Source: Clostridiales bacterium UBA1389
GTDB taxonomy: Bacteria; Bacillota; Clostridia; Oscillospirales; CAG-382
Assembly: GCA_002305335.1 (NCBI GenBank)
Contig: DBQR01000034.1
Coordinates: forward strand, 63,577-71,824
DNA length: 8,248 nt
Direction of reading: 5' to 3'
The notes below the pieces were generated by a model. The model did not search any database and had not been told where the DNA came from. It saw only the letters and a list, made by a program, of their open reading frames with translations. Below, in pieces: positions 1-6,638 of this stretch; position 1 is the stretch's first letter; the number at the start of each line of letters is the position of its first letter. The position numbers were made by a program, and so were the translations under genes.

Positions 1-4
1 ATTT

Positions 5-1750
5 ATGGACATTTTTGATGTTTTGACCCTTATCGGCGGTCTAAGCCTGTTTTTGTTCGGAATGAAAATTTTGGGCGATCCCCTTGAAAAGCAGGCGGGA
101 CGAAAGCTCAAGCCCGTATTAGCCAACCTGACAAACAACAGAGTGAAGGGCTTTTTGCTGGGGATGGGTGTTACAGCCATAATTCAGTCGTCTTCGGCGA
201 CGACGGTTATGGTAGTTGGGCTTGTCAGTGCGGGGGTTATGACCCTTCATCAGTCGGTAGGTATTATAATCGGAGCAAACGTTGGGACCACGATAACCGC
301 CTGGATACTCTCGTTAACCGGTATCCAATCGGAAAACATATGGCTTCGAATGCTTAAACCCTCGGCGTTTGTACCCATTCTTGCGCTTATCGGCATTTAT
401 CTGCTGATGTTTAAAAAATCTTCGAAAAAAAAGGATATCGGCACCGTACTCCTCGGCTTCGCGGTATTGATGTTCGGGATGGAAACCATGTCAGGTGCCG
501 TTTCGTCACTTAAGGATGTCCCGGAATTCCGGAACATGCTCCTCATGTTTTCAAACCCGATTTTCGGCATTATTGCCGGAGCCGTGCTCACGGGAATAAT
601 CCAATCCTCTTCGGCTTCAGTGGGTATTCTGCAGGCTTTATCCACAACGGGAGCGGTTACCTATTCGGCGGCGATACCCCTTATAATGGGTATGAACATC
701 GGTACCTGCGCTACGGCTATGCTTGCTTCCGTGACGGCGACCAAAGAAGGCAAACGGGCGGCTATGATTCATCTGTATTTCAATATAATCGGTGTCGCTA
801 TTTCCCTTTCGCTGTTTTACGTGCTTAAAGCAATAATAGGGTTTACCTTTACGTCAAATCCCGCAAACGAATTCGGTATAGCCCTCACCCATACCTCCCT
901 TAAACTGATAATGACCGTGTTCCTGCTTCCGGCAATAAAACTGCTGGAAAAGCTTGCCCATATTACGGTTAAGGATGCCCCCCAAGCAGAAGAATTCAAA
1001 CTGCTTGACGAACGTCTTTTTGCCACTCCCTCCCTTGCGGTTGACCGCTGCAGGACAACCACCATCGAGATGGCCAACCTTTCGGTGGACATATTAAAAA
1101 AATCAATGGTTATGCTAAAGGAATACAACCCGAAAACCGCCGAATATATCCGTGAAGGCGAAAATAAAGTCGACCAGTATGAGGATAAAATCGGTTCGTA
1201 CCTTATAAAAATTTCAACCCAATCCCTTGCCTCCGACGACAGCCATGAGACCACAAGGCTGTTAAGGTTTATCGGGGACTTTGAACGTATTTCCGACCAT
1301 GCGGTGAACATACTGGACTCGGCGGAGGAGTTAAAGGATAAAAAGCTTTCCTTTTCTTCTGAGGCAAAGCGGGAACTGTCTGTCCTGACCGCCGCCATCG
1401 ACGAGGTGTTGACCCTCACCCTTCAGGCCTTTGCAGAAAACAATATGCAGATCGCCTTGCAGGTGGAGCCCCTTGAACAGGTGGTTGACTACCTTAAAGA
1501 GCAGATAAAGCTTAACCATTCCTTAAGGCTTCAGAAGCTTGAATGCTCCATAGAGCACGGATTCATCCTTTCGGATATTCTAAACAATTTCGAAAGGGTT
1601 TCCGACCATTGTTCCAACATAGCGGGAATGATGCTGGAAATGTCCCAACATGAAGCAATGGATATGCATAAATATTTAAGATCGGTTAAGGCGGGCGGGG
1701 AAGACTTCGACCGCAAATACCGGGAATACAGAAAGAAATATTCCCTTTAA
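5..1750 (+). CDS. Na+/phosphate symporter with C-terminal PhoU-like domains (NptA/YjbB type)
   Basis: Predicted inner-membrane sodium-dependent phosphate transporter, 581 aa. The Na/Pi-cotransporter repeats carry the two hallmark motifs, QSSSATT at residues 61-67 and QSSSASV at 200-206. Each is followed by a glycine-rich membrane stretch (GANVGTT near 90-95, GMNIGTC near 229-234), as expected of the inverted-repeat core of the PNaS family. Hydrophobic segments run to about residue 315. Residues about 350-565 are soluble and helical and contain the PhoU-like signatures FERISDHAVNI and FERVSDHCSNI, one per PhoU half. The length and order match the bacterial NptA/YjbB family. The ATG at position 5 gives a family-typical N-terminus (MDIFDVLTLIGGL), but its ribosome binding site is outside the window. 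The gene ends in its own terminator at 1757-1785, so it is not part of the glnA operon. The PhoU part may couple transport to phosphate status, but this is inference. Confidence 0.93.
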   Translation: MDIFDVLTLIGGLSLFLFGMKILGDPLEKQAGRKLKPVLANLTNNRVKGFLLGMGVTAIIQSSSATTVMVVGLVSAGVMTLHQSVGIIIGANVGTTITAWILSLTGIQSENIWLRMLKPSAFVPILALIGIYLLMFKKSSKKKDIGTVLLGFAVLMFGMETMSGAVSSLKDVPEFRNMLLMFSNPIFGIIAGAVLTGIIQSSSASVGILQALSTTGAVTYSAAIPLIMGMNIGTCATAMLASVTATKEGKRAAMIHLYFNIIGVAISLSLFYVLKAIIGFTFTSNPANEFGIALTHTSLKLIMTVFLLPAIKLLEKLAHITVKDAPQAEEFKLLDERLFATPSLAVDRCRTTTIEMANLSVDILKKSMVMLKEYNPKTAEYIREGENKVDQYEDKIGSYLIKISTQSLASDDSHETTRLLRFIGDFERISDHAVNILDSAEELKDKKLSFSSEAKRELSVLTAAIDEVLTLTLQAFAENNMQIALQVEPLEQVVDYLKEQIKLNHSLRLQKLECSIEHGFILSDILNNFERVSDHCSNIAGMMLEMSQHEAMDMHKYLRSVKAGGEDFDRKYREYRKKYSL

Positions 1751-1756
1751 GGGTAA

Positions 1757-1785
1757 AAAACCGTTTGCTTTATGCAGACGGTTTT
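1757..1785 (+). terminator. Intrinsic terminator of the Na+/Pi symporter gene
   Basis: A 12-bp stem (1757-1768 with 1774-1785, one G-U pair) closes a TTTAT loop. The 3' arm ends in GGTTTT and is followed by a T-rich stretch. It begins seven bases after the stop codon. Because the 5' arm starts with AAAA it could also work weakly in the other direction. Confidence 0.85.
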
Positions 1786-1839
1786 GATGTTTTACGTTGA
1801 TATTACAGGAGATTTTTTTCGGGAAGCATAAAAAAATCA

Positions 1840-1868
1840 TTGACAAAGCATAAAGCCAAATATATAAT
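1840..1868 (+). promoter_or_regulatory. Consensus sigma-70/SigA promoter of the glnA operon
   Basis: TTGACA at 1840-1845 and TATAAT at 1863-1868 are separated by exactly 17 bp, a perfect consensus promoter. Initiation is predicted near 1875, giving a leader of about 100 nt before glnA. The spacer holds GCATAAAGCC (1848-1857), which recurs as its reverse complement in the leader hairpin. Such a strong promoter is expected to need downstream control, which fits the terminator-like hairpin in the leader. Confidence 0.88.
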
Positions 1869-1886
1869 TAGCTGTGTTGATTATCG

Positions 1887-1942
1887 GGCGTTCGCCGGCT
1901 GTCGGGGCTTTATGCCCTGCTAAACAGACCGAACGCCTTTTA
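1887..1942 (+). promoter_or_regulatory. Terminator-like attenuator hairpin in the glnA leader
   Basis: An 8-bp perfect outer stem (1887-1894 with 1930-1937) encloses a 4-bp CTGT/ACAG helix (1899-1902 with 1924-1927) and an apical GGGC-TTTAT-GCCC hairpin (1905-1917). TTTTAT follows directly, so the structure reads as an intrinsic terminator inside the transcribed leader of glnA. Parts can refold; for example GGCG at 1887-1890 can pair with CGCC at 1893-1896, which would break the outer stem. An ANTAR-domain protein is encoded in the same operon, and known ANTAR proteins bind leader RNA and prevent termination, so antitermination is the natural hypothesis. The usual paired hexaloop hairpins (A at loop position 1, G at 4) were not found. 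The structure is seen in the sequence; the regulatory role is inferred. Confidence 0.62.
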
Positions 1943-1974
1943 TGTATTAAAATCCAAAGGAGGGCGGGAACAGA

Positions 1975-3171
1975 ATGTATTCCGAATATGATGTGTTAAG
2001 CTATATTGAGGAGGAAAACGTAAAATTTATACGACTTTCCTTCTGCGACGTCACCGGACGGGAAAAAAACACCACGATTATGCCCGGCGAGCTGAAGCGC
2101 GCCTTTACCGACGGCATTTCCTTTGACGCTTCGGCAATTGCCGGTTTCGGGAACGTAACCCATTCCGATTTGTTCCTGTTTCCCGACCCTTCCACCCTTT
2201 CCATCGTCCCCTGGCATCCCGTTCAGGGAAAAATGGTGAGGATGATATGCGGTATAAAAACCGCTTCGGGGGAAAGGTTTCCCTATGATTCCCGCTTTAT
2301 CCTGGAACAGGCGGTCAACAAGGCAAAAAAGAAGGGATATCATTTCGGCTTCGGCGCAGAATACGAATTCTATCTTTTCAAAACCGACGAACAGGGGGAA
2401 AGAACCCTTATTCCCTTTGACAATGCTGGCTATATGGATATCGACCCCGGCGACAAATGCGAATCCATCCGGCGGGAAATCTGCTTCACCCTTTCGGATA
2501 TGGGAATTTACCCCGAAAGCGCCCACCATGAGGAGGGCCCCGGGCAGAATGAAATCAACTTCCGCTATTCCGAACCGTTAAAAGCCGCCGACAATTCCAT
2601 AACCTTCAAGTCGGTGGTGCGTACCATCGCCATAAGAAACGGCCTTCACGCCAATTTCTCCCCCAAACCCCTTGAAAACCAGCCCGGCAACGGATTCCAC
2701 ATCAATATGTCGGTTAAGAGCAACGACGGCAACGAATACGGGGAAAAAATAATGGCGGGGGTAATGGAGCATATTAAGGAAATGACGGCTTATCTTAACC
2801 CCACCCAGCAATCCTATATGCGGTTGGGTAAAATGAAAGCCCCCAAATATATCGCCTGGTCCCCCGAAAACCGGTCGCAGCTTATCAGAATTCCCGCCGC
2901 AAAGGGGGATTTCAAGCGGATCGAGCTTAGGTCCCCCGACCCGGGAGCAAACCCCTATATCGCTTATGCCCTGTTAATCCATGCGGGAATCGACGGTATA
3001 ACACGGAATCTCACCCCGGTTCACCACCTTGACGCGGATATGTATTCCGCCGAAGGGGAACTGACCACCGGCCTTGACTCCCTGCCTTCCACTTTAGAGG
3101 AAGCCAAAGCAATCGCCAATAAATCCGAATGGATTAAAGGCATACTCCCCGCCGGCTTTGCTTTTGTCTGA
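1975..3171 (+). CDS. glnA: Type I glutamine synthetase, short form with altered active-site flap
   Basis: Cytoplasmic enzyme joining ammonia and glutamate to glutamine at the cost of ATP. Recognisable motifs, in order: the N-terminal beta-grasp with FDASAIAGF (residues 50-58); metal ligands E129 and E131 in GAEYEF; HHEEGPGQNE (184-193) with E186 and E193; GNGFH with H242; R283; NRSQLIRIP (299-307); and RIELRSPD (315-322) with E317 and R319. The sequence resembles clostridial GlnA proteins. Two departures stand out. The flap motif normally ends in Glu-Ala-Pro (Glu327 in enteric enzymes, Glu304 in B. subtilis) but here reads GKMKAP, with K288 at the Glu position. The protein also stops at 398 aa, against about 440-470 for GSI, losing the usual tail after the LP at 391-392. 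The Arg62 feedback position of B. subtilis GS appears to be Asn60. A strong ribosome binding site (AAAGGAGGG) lies about 10 nt before the ATG. Identity as a GlnA-family protein is secure; full catalytic activity is uncertain. Confidence 0.93.
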   Translation: MYSEYDVLSYIEEENVKFIRLSFCDVTGREKNTTIMPGELKRAFTDGISFDASAIAGFGNVTHSDLFLFPDPSTLSIVPWHPVQGKMVRMICGIKTASGERFPYDSRFILEQAVNKAKKKGYHFGFGAEYEFYLFKTDEQGERTLIPFDNAGYMDIDPGDKCESIRREICFTLSDMGIYPESAHHEEGPGQNEINFRYSEPLKAADNSITFKSVVRTIAIRNGLHANFSPKPLENQPGNGFHINMSVKSNDGNEYGEKIMAGVMEHIKEMTAYLNPTQQSYMRLGKMKAPKYIAWSPENRSQLIRIPAAKGDFKRIELRSPDPGANPYIAYALLIHAGIDGITRNLTPVHHLDADMYSAEGELTTGLDSLPSTLEEAKAIANKSEWIKGILPAGFAFV

Positions 3172-3204
3172 TTACTAAAGAAAGCAAATATAAGGAGGGG
3201 GATT

Positions 3205-3792
3205 ATGGCCGAGGAATACAGGCAAACCAGTGTGCTTATTGTGTCTTCCGGCAGCACCGCCATCGACTATTTTAAAGGTCTGTTATTGCCGAACCGGTTT
3301 AATCCCATCGAAACGGCGGCCAACGCCGGGGAAGCCGAAAGGCGTGTTATCGAAAAAGCCTTCGGTCTTGTTATAATAAACACCCCCCTGCCCGACGATT
3401 TCGGTACAAAGCTTGCCATAAACTTGTCAAGATTCGAAACCACCGGCATTCTGCTTCTGGTGAAAAGCACATTGTATGAGGAAATTCTTTACAAAACCGA
3501 AAATTACGGAATTGTAACCTTGTCCAAACCCGTTGACAAGCACACCGCAAGCCAGACAATAAACGCCCTTGTGTCAATGCGGAACCGAATGCAGTCCTTT
3601 GAAAGCAGGGTGGAATCCCTTGAAACAAGGATGGAGGAAATCAAAATAGTCAACCGGGCAAAGCTGATACTCGTGGAACGGCTTAAAATGTCCGAACCGG
3701 AAGCCCACAGGTTTATTGAAAAGTCTGCAATGGACCGCTGCGTAAAAAAGCGGGAAATTGCCGAAAATATTATAAAAACTTATGAAAACTGA
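3205..3792 (+). CDS. ANTAR-domain RNA-binding antiterminator with degenerate receiver
   Basis: 195-aa cytoplasmic regulator. Residues about 8-112 have the alternating beta/alpha pattern of a response-regulator receiver, with K108 in the conserved SKP motif. The acidic pair is missing (VSS at 13-15) and the phospho-acceptor Asp is Asn59 (IINTPLP), so phosphorylation by a histidine kinase is unlikely. A probable coiled coil (about 125-148) leads to an ANTAR domain at about 140-193, with the family pattern RAKLILVERLKMSEPEAHRFIEKSAMDR. ANTAR proteins bind paired hairpins in nascent leader RNA and suppress terminators, often in nitrogen-related operons. The start is fixed by AAGGAGGGGG at 3192-3201. 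It lies 33 nt after glnA and 8 nt before guaA, so it is probably co-transcribed with both; the leader hairpin at 1887-1942 is its obvious candidate target. With a dead receiver, the signal is more likely a ligand or partner protein (inference). Confidence 0.9.
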   Translation: MAEEYRQTSVLIVSSGSTAIDYFKGLLLPNRFNPIETAANAGEAERRVIEKAFGLVIINTPLPDDFGTKLAINLSRFETTGILLLVKSTLYEEILYKTENYGIVTLSKPVDKHTASQTINALVSMRNRMQSFESRVESLETRMEEIKIVNRAKLILVERLKMSEPEAHRFIEKSAMDRCVKKREIAENIIKTYEN

Positions 3793-3800
3793 GGTTTATC

Positions 3801-5324
3801 ATGGCAAACGAAACGGTTTTGATAATTGACTTCGGCGGTCAATACAAGGAACTTATCGCCCGCAGGGTAAGGGAATGGGGGGTTTATTCGATTATAAAGC
3901 CCAACACCGTTTCCGTGGAGGAAATAGGGAAAATTTCCCCCGTCGGCATTATTTTCACCGGCGGTCCCGACAGCGTTTACGGCAAAAACGCTCCGGTCTG
4001 CGACAAAAAGATACTTGATTTAGGTATTCCCGTTTTGGGGATATGCTACGGCATGCAGCTTATCAGCCACCTTTCCGGCGGAAAGGTTAAAACAACCCGG
4101 AAAAGCGAATACGGGGTGACCAAAGCCGAACTTAAGCCCTCAAGCCGGCTTTTCGAGGGCATTGCCGGGAGCCAGAAAGTGCTTATGAGCCACACCGACA
4201 TGGTGGAGGAAGTTCCGGAAGGTTTTTCGGTTATAGCCCAGACCAGATCCTGTCCGGTTGCCGCAATAAGCAACGAGGAAAAGAAAATCTACGGCGTACA
4301 GTTCCACCCGGAGGTGGAAAACACCCCCTGCGGGAAGGCACTTATATATAATTTTTTATATAAAATCTGCTCCGCCGCCGGCGGCTACACCATGGAAAAT
4401 TATCTGAATTTTCAGATAGAGGAAGTACGGAAAACAGTGGGCAAAAAGCGGGTTCTGCTGGGGCTTTCCGGCGGGGTGGATTCCTCGGTGTGCGCCCGTC
4501 TGCTGGCGGAAGCGCTGCCGGGGCAGCTTACCTGCATTTTCGTCGACCACGGCTTTATGCGGAAAAATGAACCCGGGGAAATAAAAAAAGCCTTTGAAGG
4601 CAAAGACCTTAACCTTATCTGCGTTGACGCCAGCAAGAAGTTTCTGGATAAAATCGCAGGGGTTACCGACCCGGAAAAAAAGCGGAAGATAATAGGTGCG
4701 GAGTTTGCCAGAACCTTTGAGGACGAGGCGAAAAAGTTAGGTAAAATCGAATTTTTGGCTCAGGGCACCATTTACCCCGACGTGGTGGAATCGGGTACCA
4801 ATTCGGCGCTTATAAAAAGCCATCACAACGTGGGGGGACTTCCCAAGGACCTGGGTTTCGAGGGGGTTGTGGAGCCGTTAAGGGGACTTTTCAAGGACGA
4901 GGTAAGGCAGCTTGGGAAAATCCTCGGCCTGCCGGACACCATCGTAAACCGCCAACCCTTCCCCGGTCCCGGGCTTGCCGTCAGGGTTATCGGCGAGGTG
5001 ACCAAGGAAAAGCTGGACATTTTACGGGAAGCAGACGCCATTATGCGGGAGGAAGTTGCAAAATCGAAGGTTAAACCCGACCAGTATTTCGTAGTGCTTA
5101 CCAACCTGAAAAGCGTGGGGGTAATGGGGGACGAGCGGACCTATCAATACACCGCCGCGCTGCGGGCGGTAACCACAAAGGACTTTATGACCGCCGAATA
5201 TACACGGCTCCCCCATGCGCTGCTTTCGAAAATCTCATCACGGATAACCAACGAAGTCACCGGCATTAACCGGATCGTCTTTGATATAACCTCCAAACCC
5301 CCCGCAACAATCGAGTGGGAATGA
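3801..5324 (+). CDS. guaA: GMP synthase (glutamine-hydrolysing)
   Basis: Converts XMP to GMP using ATP and glutamine-derived ammonia, the last step of guanine nucleotide synthesis. 507 aa, the normal length. The N-terminal class I glutamine amidotransferase has its triad at C82 (GICYGMQ), H169 and E171 (FHPEVE). The ATP pyrophosphatase domain follows, with the PP-loop SGGVDSS at 223-229. The C-terminal dimerisation domain ends in the family-typical TIEWE. A GAGG ribosome binding site overlaps the stop codon of the ANTAR gene 8 nt upstream, which suggests translational coupling. Placing a glutamine consumer behind glnA fits a shared nitrogen-responsive operon. The 3' end coincides with the boundary of the integrated element to the right; the reading frame and stop are intact, as expected when an element inserts into a gene end and restores it. 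Confidence 0.97.
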   Translation: MANETVLIIDFGGQYKELIARRVREWGVYSIIKPNTVSVEEIGKISPVGIIFTGGPDSVYGKNAPVCDKKILDLGIPVLGICYGMQLISHLSGGKVKTTRKSEYGVTKAELKPSSRLFEGIAGSQKVLMSHTDMVEEVPEGFSVIAQTRSCPVAAISNEEKKIYGVQFHPEVENTPCGKALIYNFLYKICSAAGGYTMENYLNFQIEEVRKTVGKKRVLLGLSGGVDSSVCARLLAEALPGQLTCIFVDHGFMRKNEPGEIKKAFEGKDLNLICVDASKKFLDKIAGVTDPEKKRKIIGAEFARTFEDEAKKLGKIEFLAQGTIYPDVVESGTNSALIKSHHNVGGLPKDLGFEGVVEPLRGLFKDEVRQLGKILGLPDTIVNRQPFPGPGLAVRVIGEVTKEKLDILREADAIMREEVAKSKVKPDQYFVVLTNLKSVGVMGDERTYQYTAALRAVTTKDFMTAEYTRLPHALLSKISSRITNEVTGINRIVFDITSKPPATIEWE

Positions 5325-5330
5325 TCCTAC
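5311..5330 (+). other. Presumptive attachment site at the guaA 3' end
   Basis: The guaA stop region (GAGTGGGAATGA, 5313-5324) is a known integration hotspot for genomic islands of several bacteria. Here backbone-type coding sequence gives way, directly after the stop, to AT-rich sequence with tandem repeats, then a repressor and an integrase. Only one end is visible, so the direct repeat that would prove the core lies, if present, beyond the right edge. Confidence 0.6.
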
Positions 5331-5339
5331 GACCTTAAA

Positions 5340-5362
5340 AAAGCCCGTAAACACTGGGTTTT
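5340..5362 (+). terminator. Weak candidate terminator after guaA
   Basis: AAAGCCC (5340-5346) can pair with GGGTTTT (5356-5362), including one G-U pair, across a 9-nt loop, and ends in a T-run. The stem is short and only three pairs are G-C. It lies beyond the presumed attachment site, so the native guaA terminator may have been displaced and this hairpin supplied by the element. Confidence 0.45.
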
Positions 5363-5382
5363 CGCCACTTTGATACCCCTTG

Positions 5383-5401
5383 TGGCAACAAAATGGCAAC
5401 A
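5383..5401 (+). repeat. Tandem TGGCAACA repeats, candidate integrase arm-type sites
   Basis: TGGCAACA occurs at 5383-5390 and again at 5394-5401, an 11-bp period (one helical turn), about 60 bp inside the element end. A GCCAC at 5364-5368 is the inverse of GTGGC at 5382-5386. Tn916-type integrases carry an N-terminal domain that binds short direct repeats near the element ends, and the integrase in this window has such a domain. Assignment as arm sites is inference. Confidence 0.45.
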
Positions 5402-5422
5402 TTATTTGAATTACCCGAAAAG

Positions 5423-5476
5423 TAAAGAGCTAACTGATTTTTTGGAAACTTGTTTCCTTAGTCAGTTAGCTCTTTA
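5423..5476. terminator. Long two-stage hairpin, probable terminator of the repressor-cargo operon
   Basis: A perfect 15-bp stem (5423-5437 with 5462-5476) is topped by an asymmetric internal loop and a second stem GGAAA/TTTCC (5444-5448 with 5453-5457) closed by CTTG, a stable tetraloop. On the minus strand the stem is followed by CTTTT, so it can end transcripts coming leftwards from the repressor and cargo genes; the plus-strand tail is poorer in T. It would also insulate guaA from the element. Confidence 0.65.
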
Positions 5477-5572
5477 TCTATGCAAAACTAGAAAATATTT
5501 TATTTGTTAAAAGAGGCGAATTTTTTACTTGTTTTTTTACAATAGAGTAATGAACGGAGGTTTTCATCTGCT

Positions 5573-5670
5573 TTACATATCTTTCAGTTTGTCTTTGAAA
5601 GCGTCCACCATTGCACCGCTGAGTTCCTGCGATGGTACTTTCGCTCATCGCTGCGAGATATAAAATTCAG
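5573..5670 (-). pseudogene. Decayed 3'-end copy of the XRE repressor gene
   Basis: These 98 bp align without gaps to the 3' end of the intact repressor gene (6639-6736), with about 82 of 98 bases identical. Read on the minus strand, the last 24 codons (AKVPSQELSGAMVDAFKDKLKDM and stop) match the repressor C-terminus with only a few conservative changes, most base differences being silent. At the position of the repressor's Trp (TGG) the copy has TGA, and upstream of that similarity fades before ending in a shared AAATTCAG. No N-terminal part is present, so it is a fragment, not a gene. The silent-site divergence suggests it derives from a related repressor rather than a very recent duplication. 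With the intact 3' end it brackets the 310-aa membrane protein gene as a direct repeat. Confidence 0.85.
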
Positions 5671-5676
5671 TAATCT

Positions 5677-6609
5677 TCAATTTTCACAAATATGCAAGGC
5701 TTGATTGTATTCATCTTCGTTAAAATATTCAACTAGATTGCACCCATTTTTTCTCGGCTCATATTGAAATAAATATGACAATCGCAAAATTTCATCAGGC
5801 GGGTTTTCAAAAATCTTTTTATAAGTTTTATAAAAAGACTTCGCTTTTGGAGTAGTTAAAAAATGTTCCTTTTGCTTCTTTACATAACCATTAAATATCA
5901 GCTTACTCATGCCATAATTCAACTCATCTAATGTAAATATTGCGTGATTCAAATAATCTCCTGTTTTTATAATAGCTGCCAGCGCAGAACCTTTTTTACT
6001 AAATCCAATCGATAAAAGTAGCCACATATCTGATATTTCGAATGTAGATAGGCGATTATCTTCAGAATTTATTTTAATCATACATTCGCCGCGCTCATCA
6101 AAAGCAGCGTTTTCATTGAAATAAAAATCATATTCAGAAAATAAAGCTTTTTTGATCGCTGTTAGTGAATCGTACGCTGAAGCTGTATTAATTGCTTCCC
6201 ATAATTCGGTTTTATCATTATATTTCTCAACATACAATCGCCACGAGTCACCGTTTTTCATCACTAAGGCTCTTTGCTCATCTTCATAATCAAACCATAC
6301 ATAATCATAATCCCCGCGCTTTATTCCAGAATACATAGCGTCGTACCAAGCATTTCTTTGTGCCATAGTTTTTCCTCGGAATATATTGCCGCACTTCAAT
6401 GCAAATAAAAAAATAATTGCAAAATACAGAAGTTCAGTTCCTAAAAAAAGCAGATTTAATATAATATCTGATTTACTATAATCCCGAAACTCCTTTTCAC
6501 CGGTTAAATGATCAAAGACGAATATATTTACAAATAGAATCACACCGAAAAGCATCGCAATCGAAAAATAAATCCAATATTTTTTCGGGAGTTTGAATTT
6601 GTTCTCCAT
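5677..6609 (-). CDS. Two-helix membrane protein with winged-helix-like C-terminus, unknown function (element cargo)
   Basis: 310 aa, not recognised as a named family. Two clear transmembrane segments lie at about residues 11-33 and 48-71, joined by a short charged loop. The rest is soluble and probably cytoplasmic. Residues 82-140 form a Trp/Tyr-rich stretch (NAWYDAMYSGI, DYDYVWFDYEDE). Residues about 192-262 read like a winged helix: IFTLDELNYGMSKLIFNGYVKKQ, then HFLTTPKAKSF, the usual helix, wing and terminal-helix pattern. The final 45 residues are acidic and aromatic. The gene is distinctly AT-rich compared with the backbone, which points to transfer. GAGAGG lies about 6 nt before the ATG. 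It sits 29 bp downstream of the repressor on the same strand with no obvious promoter between them, so it is probably expressed with the repressor while the element is integrated. That position is typical of exclusion, defence or conversion genes, but no function can be assigned from sequence. Confidence 0.85.
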   Translation of the reverse strand: MENKFKLPKKYWIYFSIAMLFGVILFVNIFVFDHLTGEKEFRDYSKSDIILNLLFLGTELLYFAIIFLFALKCGNIFRGKTMAQRNAWYDAMYSGIKRGDYDYVWFDYEDEQRALVMKNGDSWRLYVEKYNDKTELWEAINTASAYDSLTAIKKALFSEYDFYFNENAAFDERGECMIKINSEDNRLSTFEISDMWLLLSIGFSKKGSALAAIIKTGDYLNHAIFTLDELNYGMSKLIFNGYVKKQKEHFLTTPKAKSFYKTYKKIFENPPDEILRLSYLFQYEPRKNGCNLVEYFNEDEYNQALHICEN

Positions 6610-6638
6610 AAATACCTCTCTTTACAATAAAAATAATA

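Noticed and set aside
817..1419. 200-codon open frame on the minus strand
   Set aside because: It lies fully inside the symporter gene, whose frame shows clear family motifs; the antisense product is Ser-rich without domain features.
1996..2529. 177-codon open frame on the minus strand
   Set aside because: Shadow of glnA, which has intact active-site motifs on the plus strand.
5571..5663. Plus-strand frame behind GGAGG at 5556-5560
   Set aside because: It has no ATG/GTG at the right distance, is only about 30 codons long, and is explained by the antisense of the repressor fragment.
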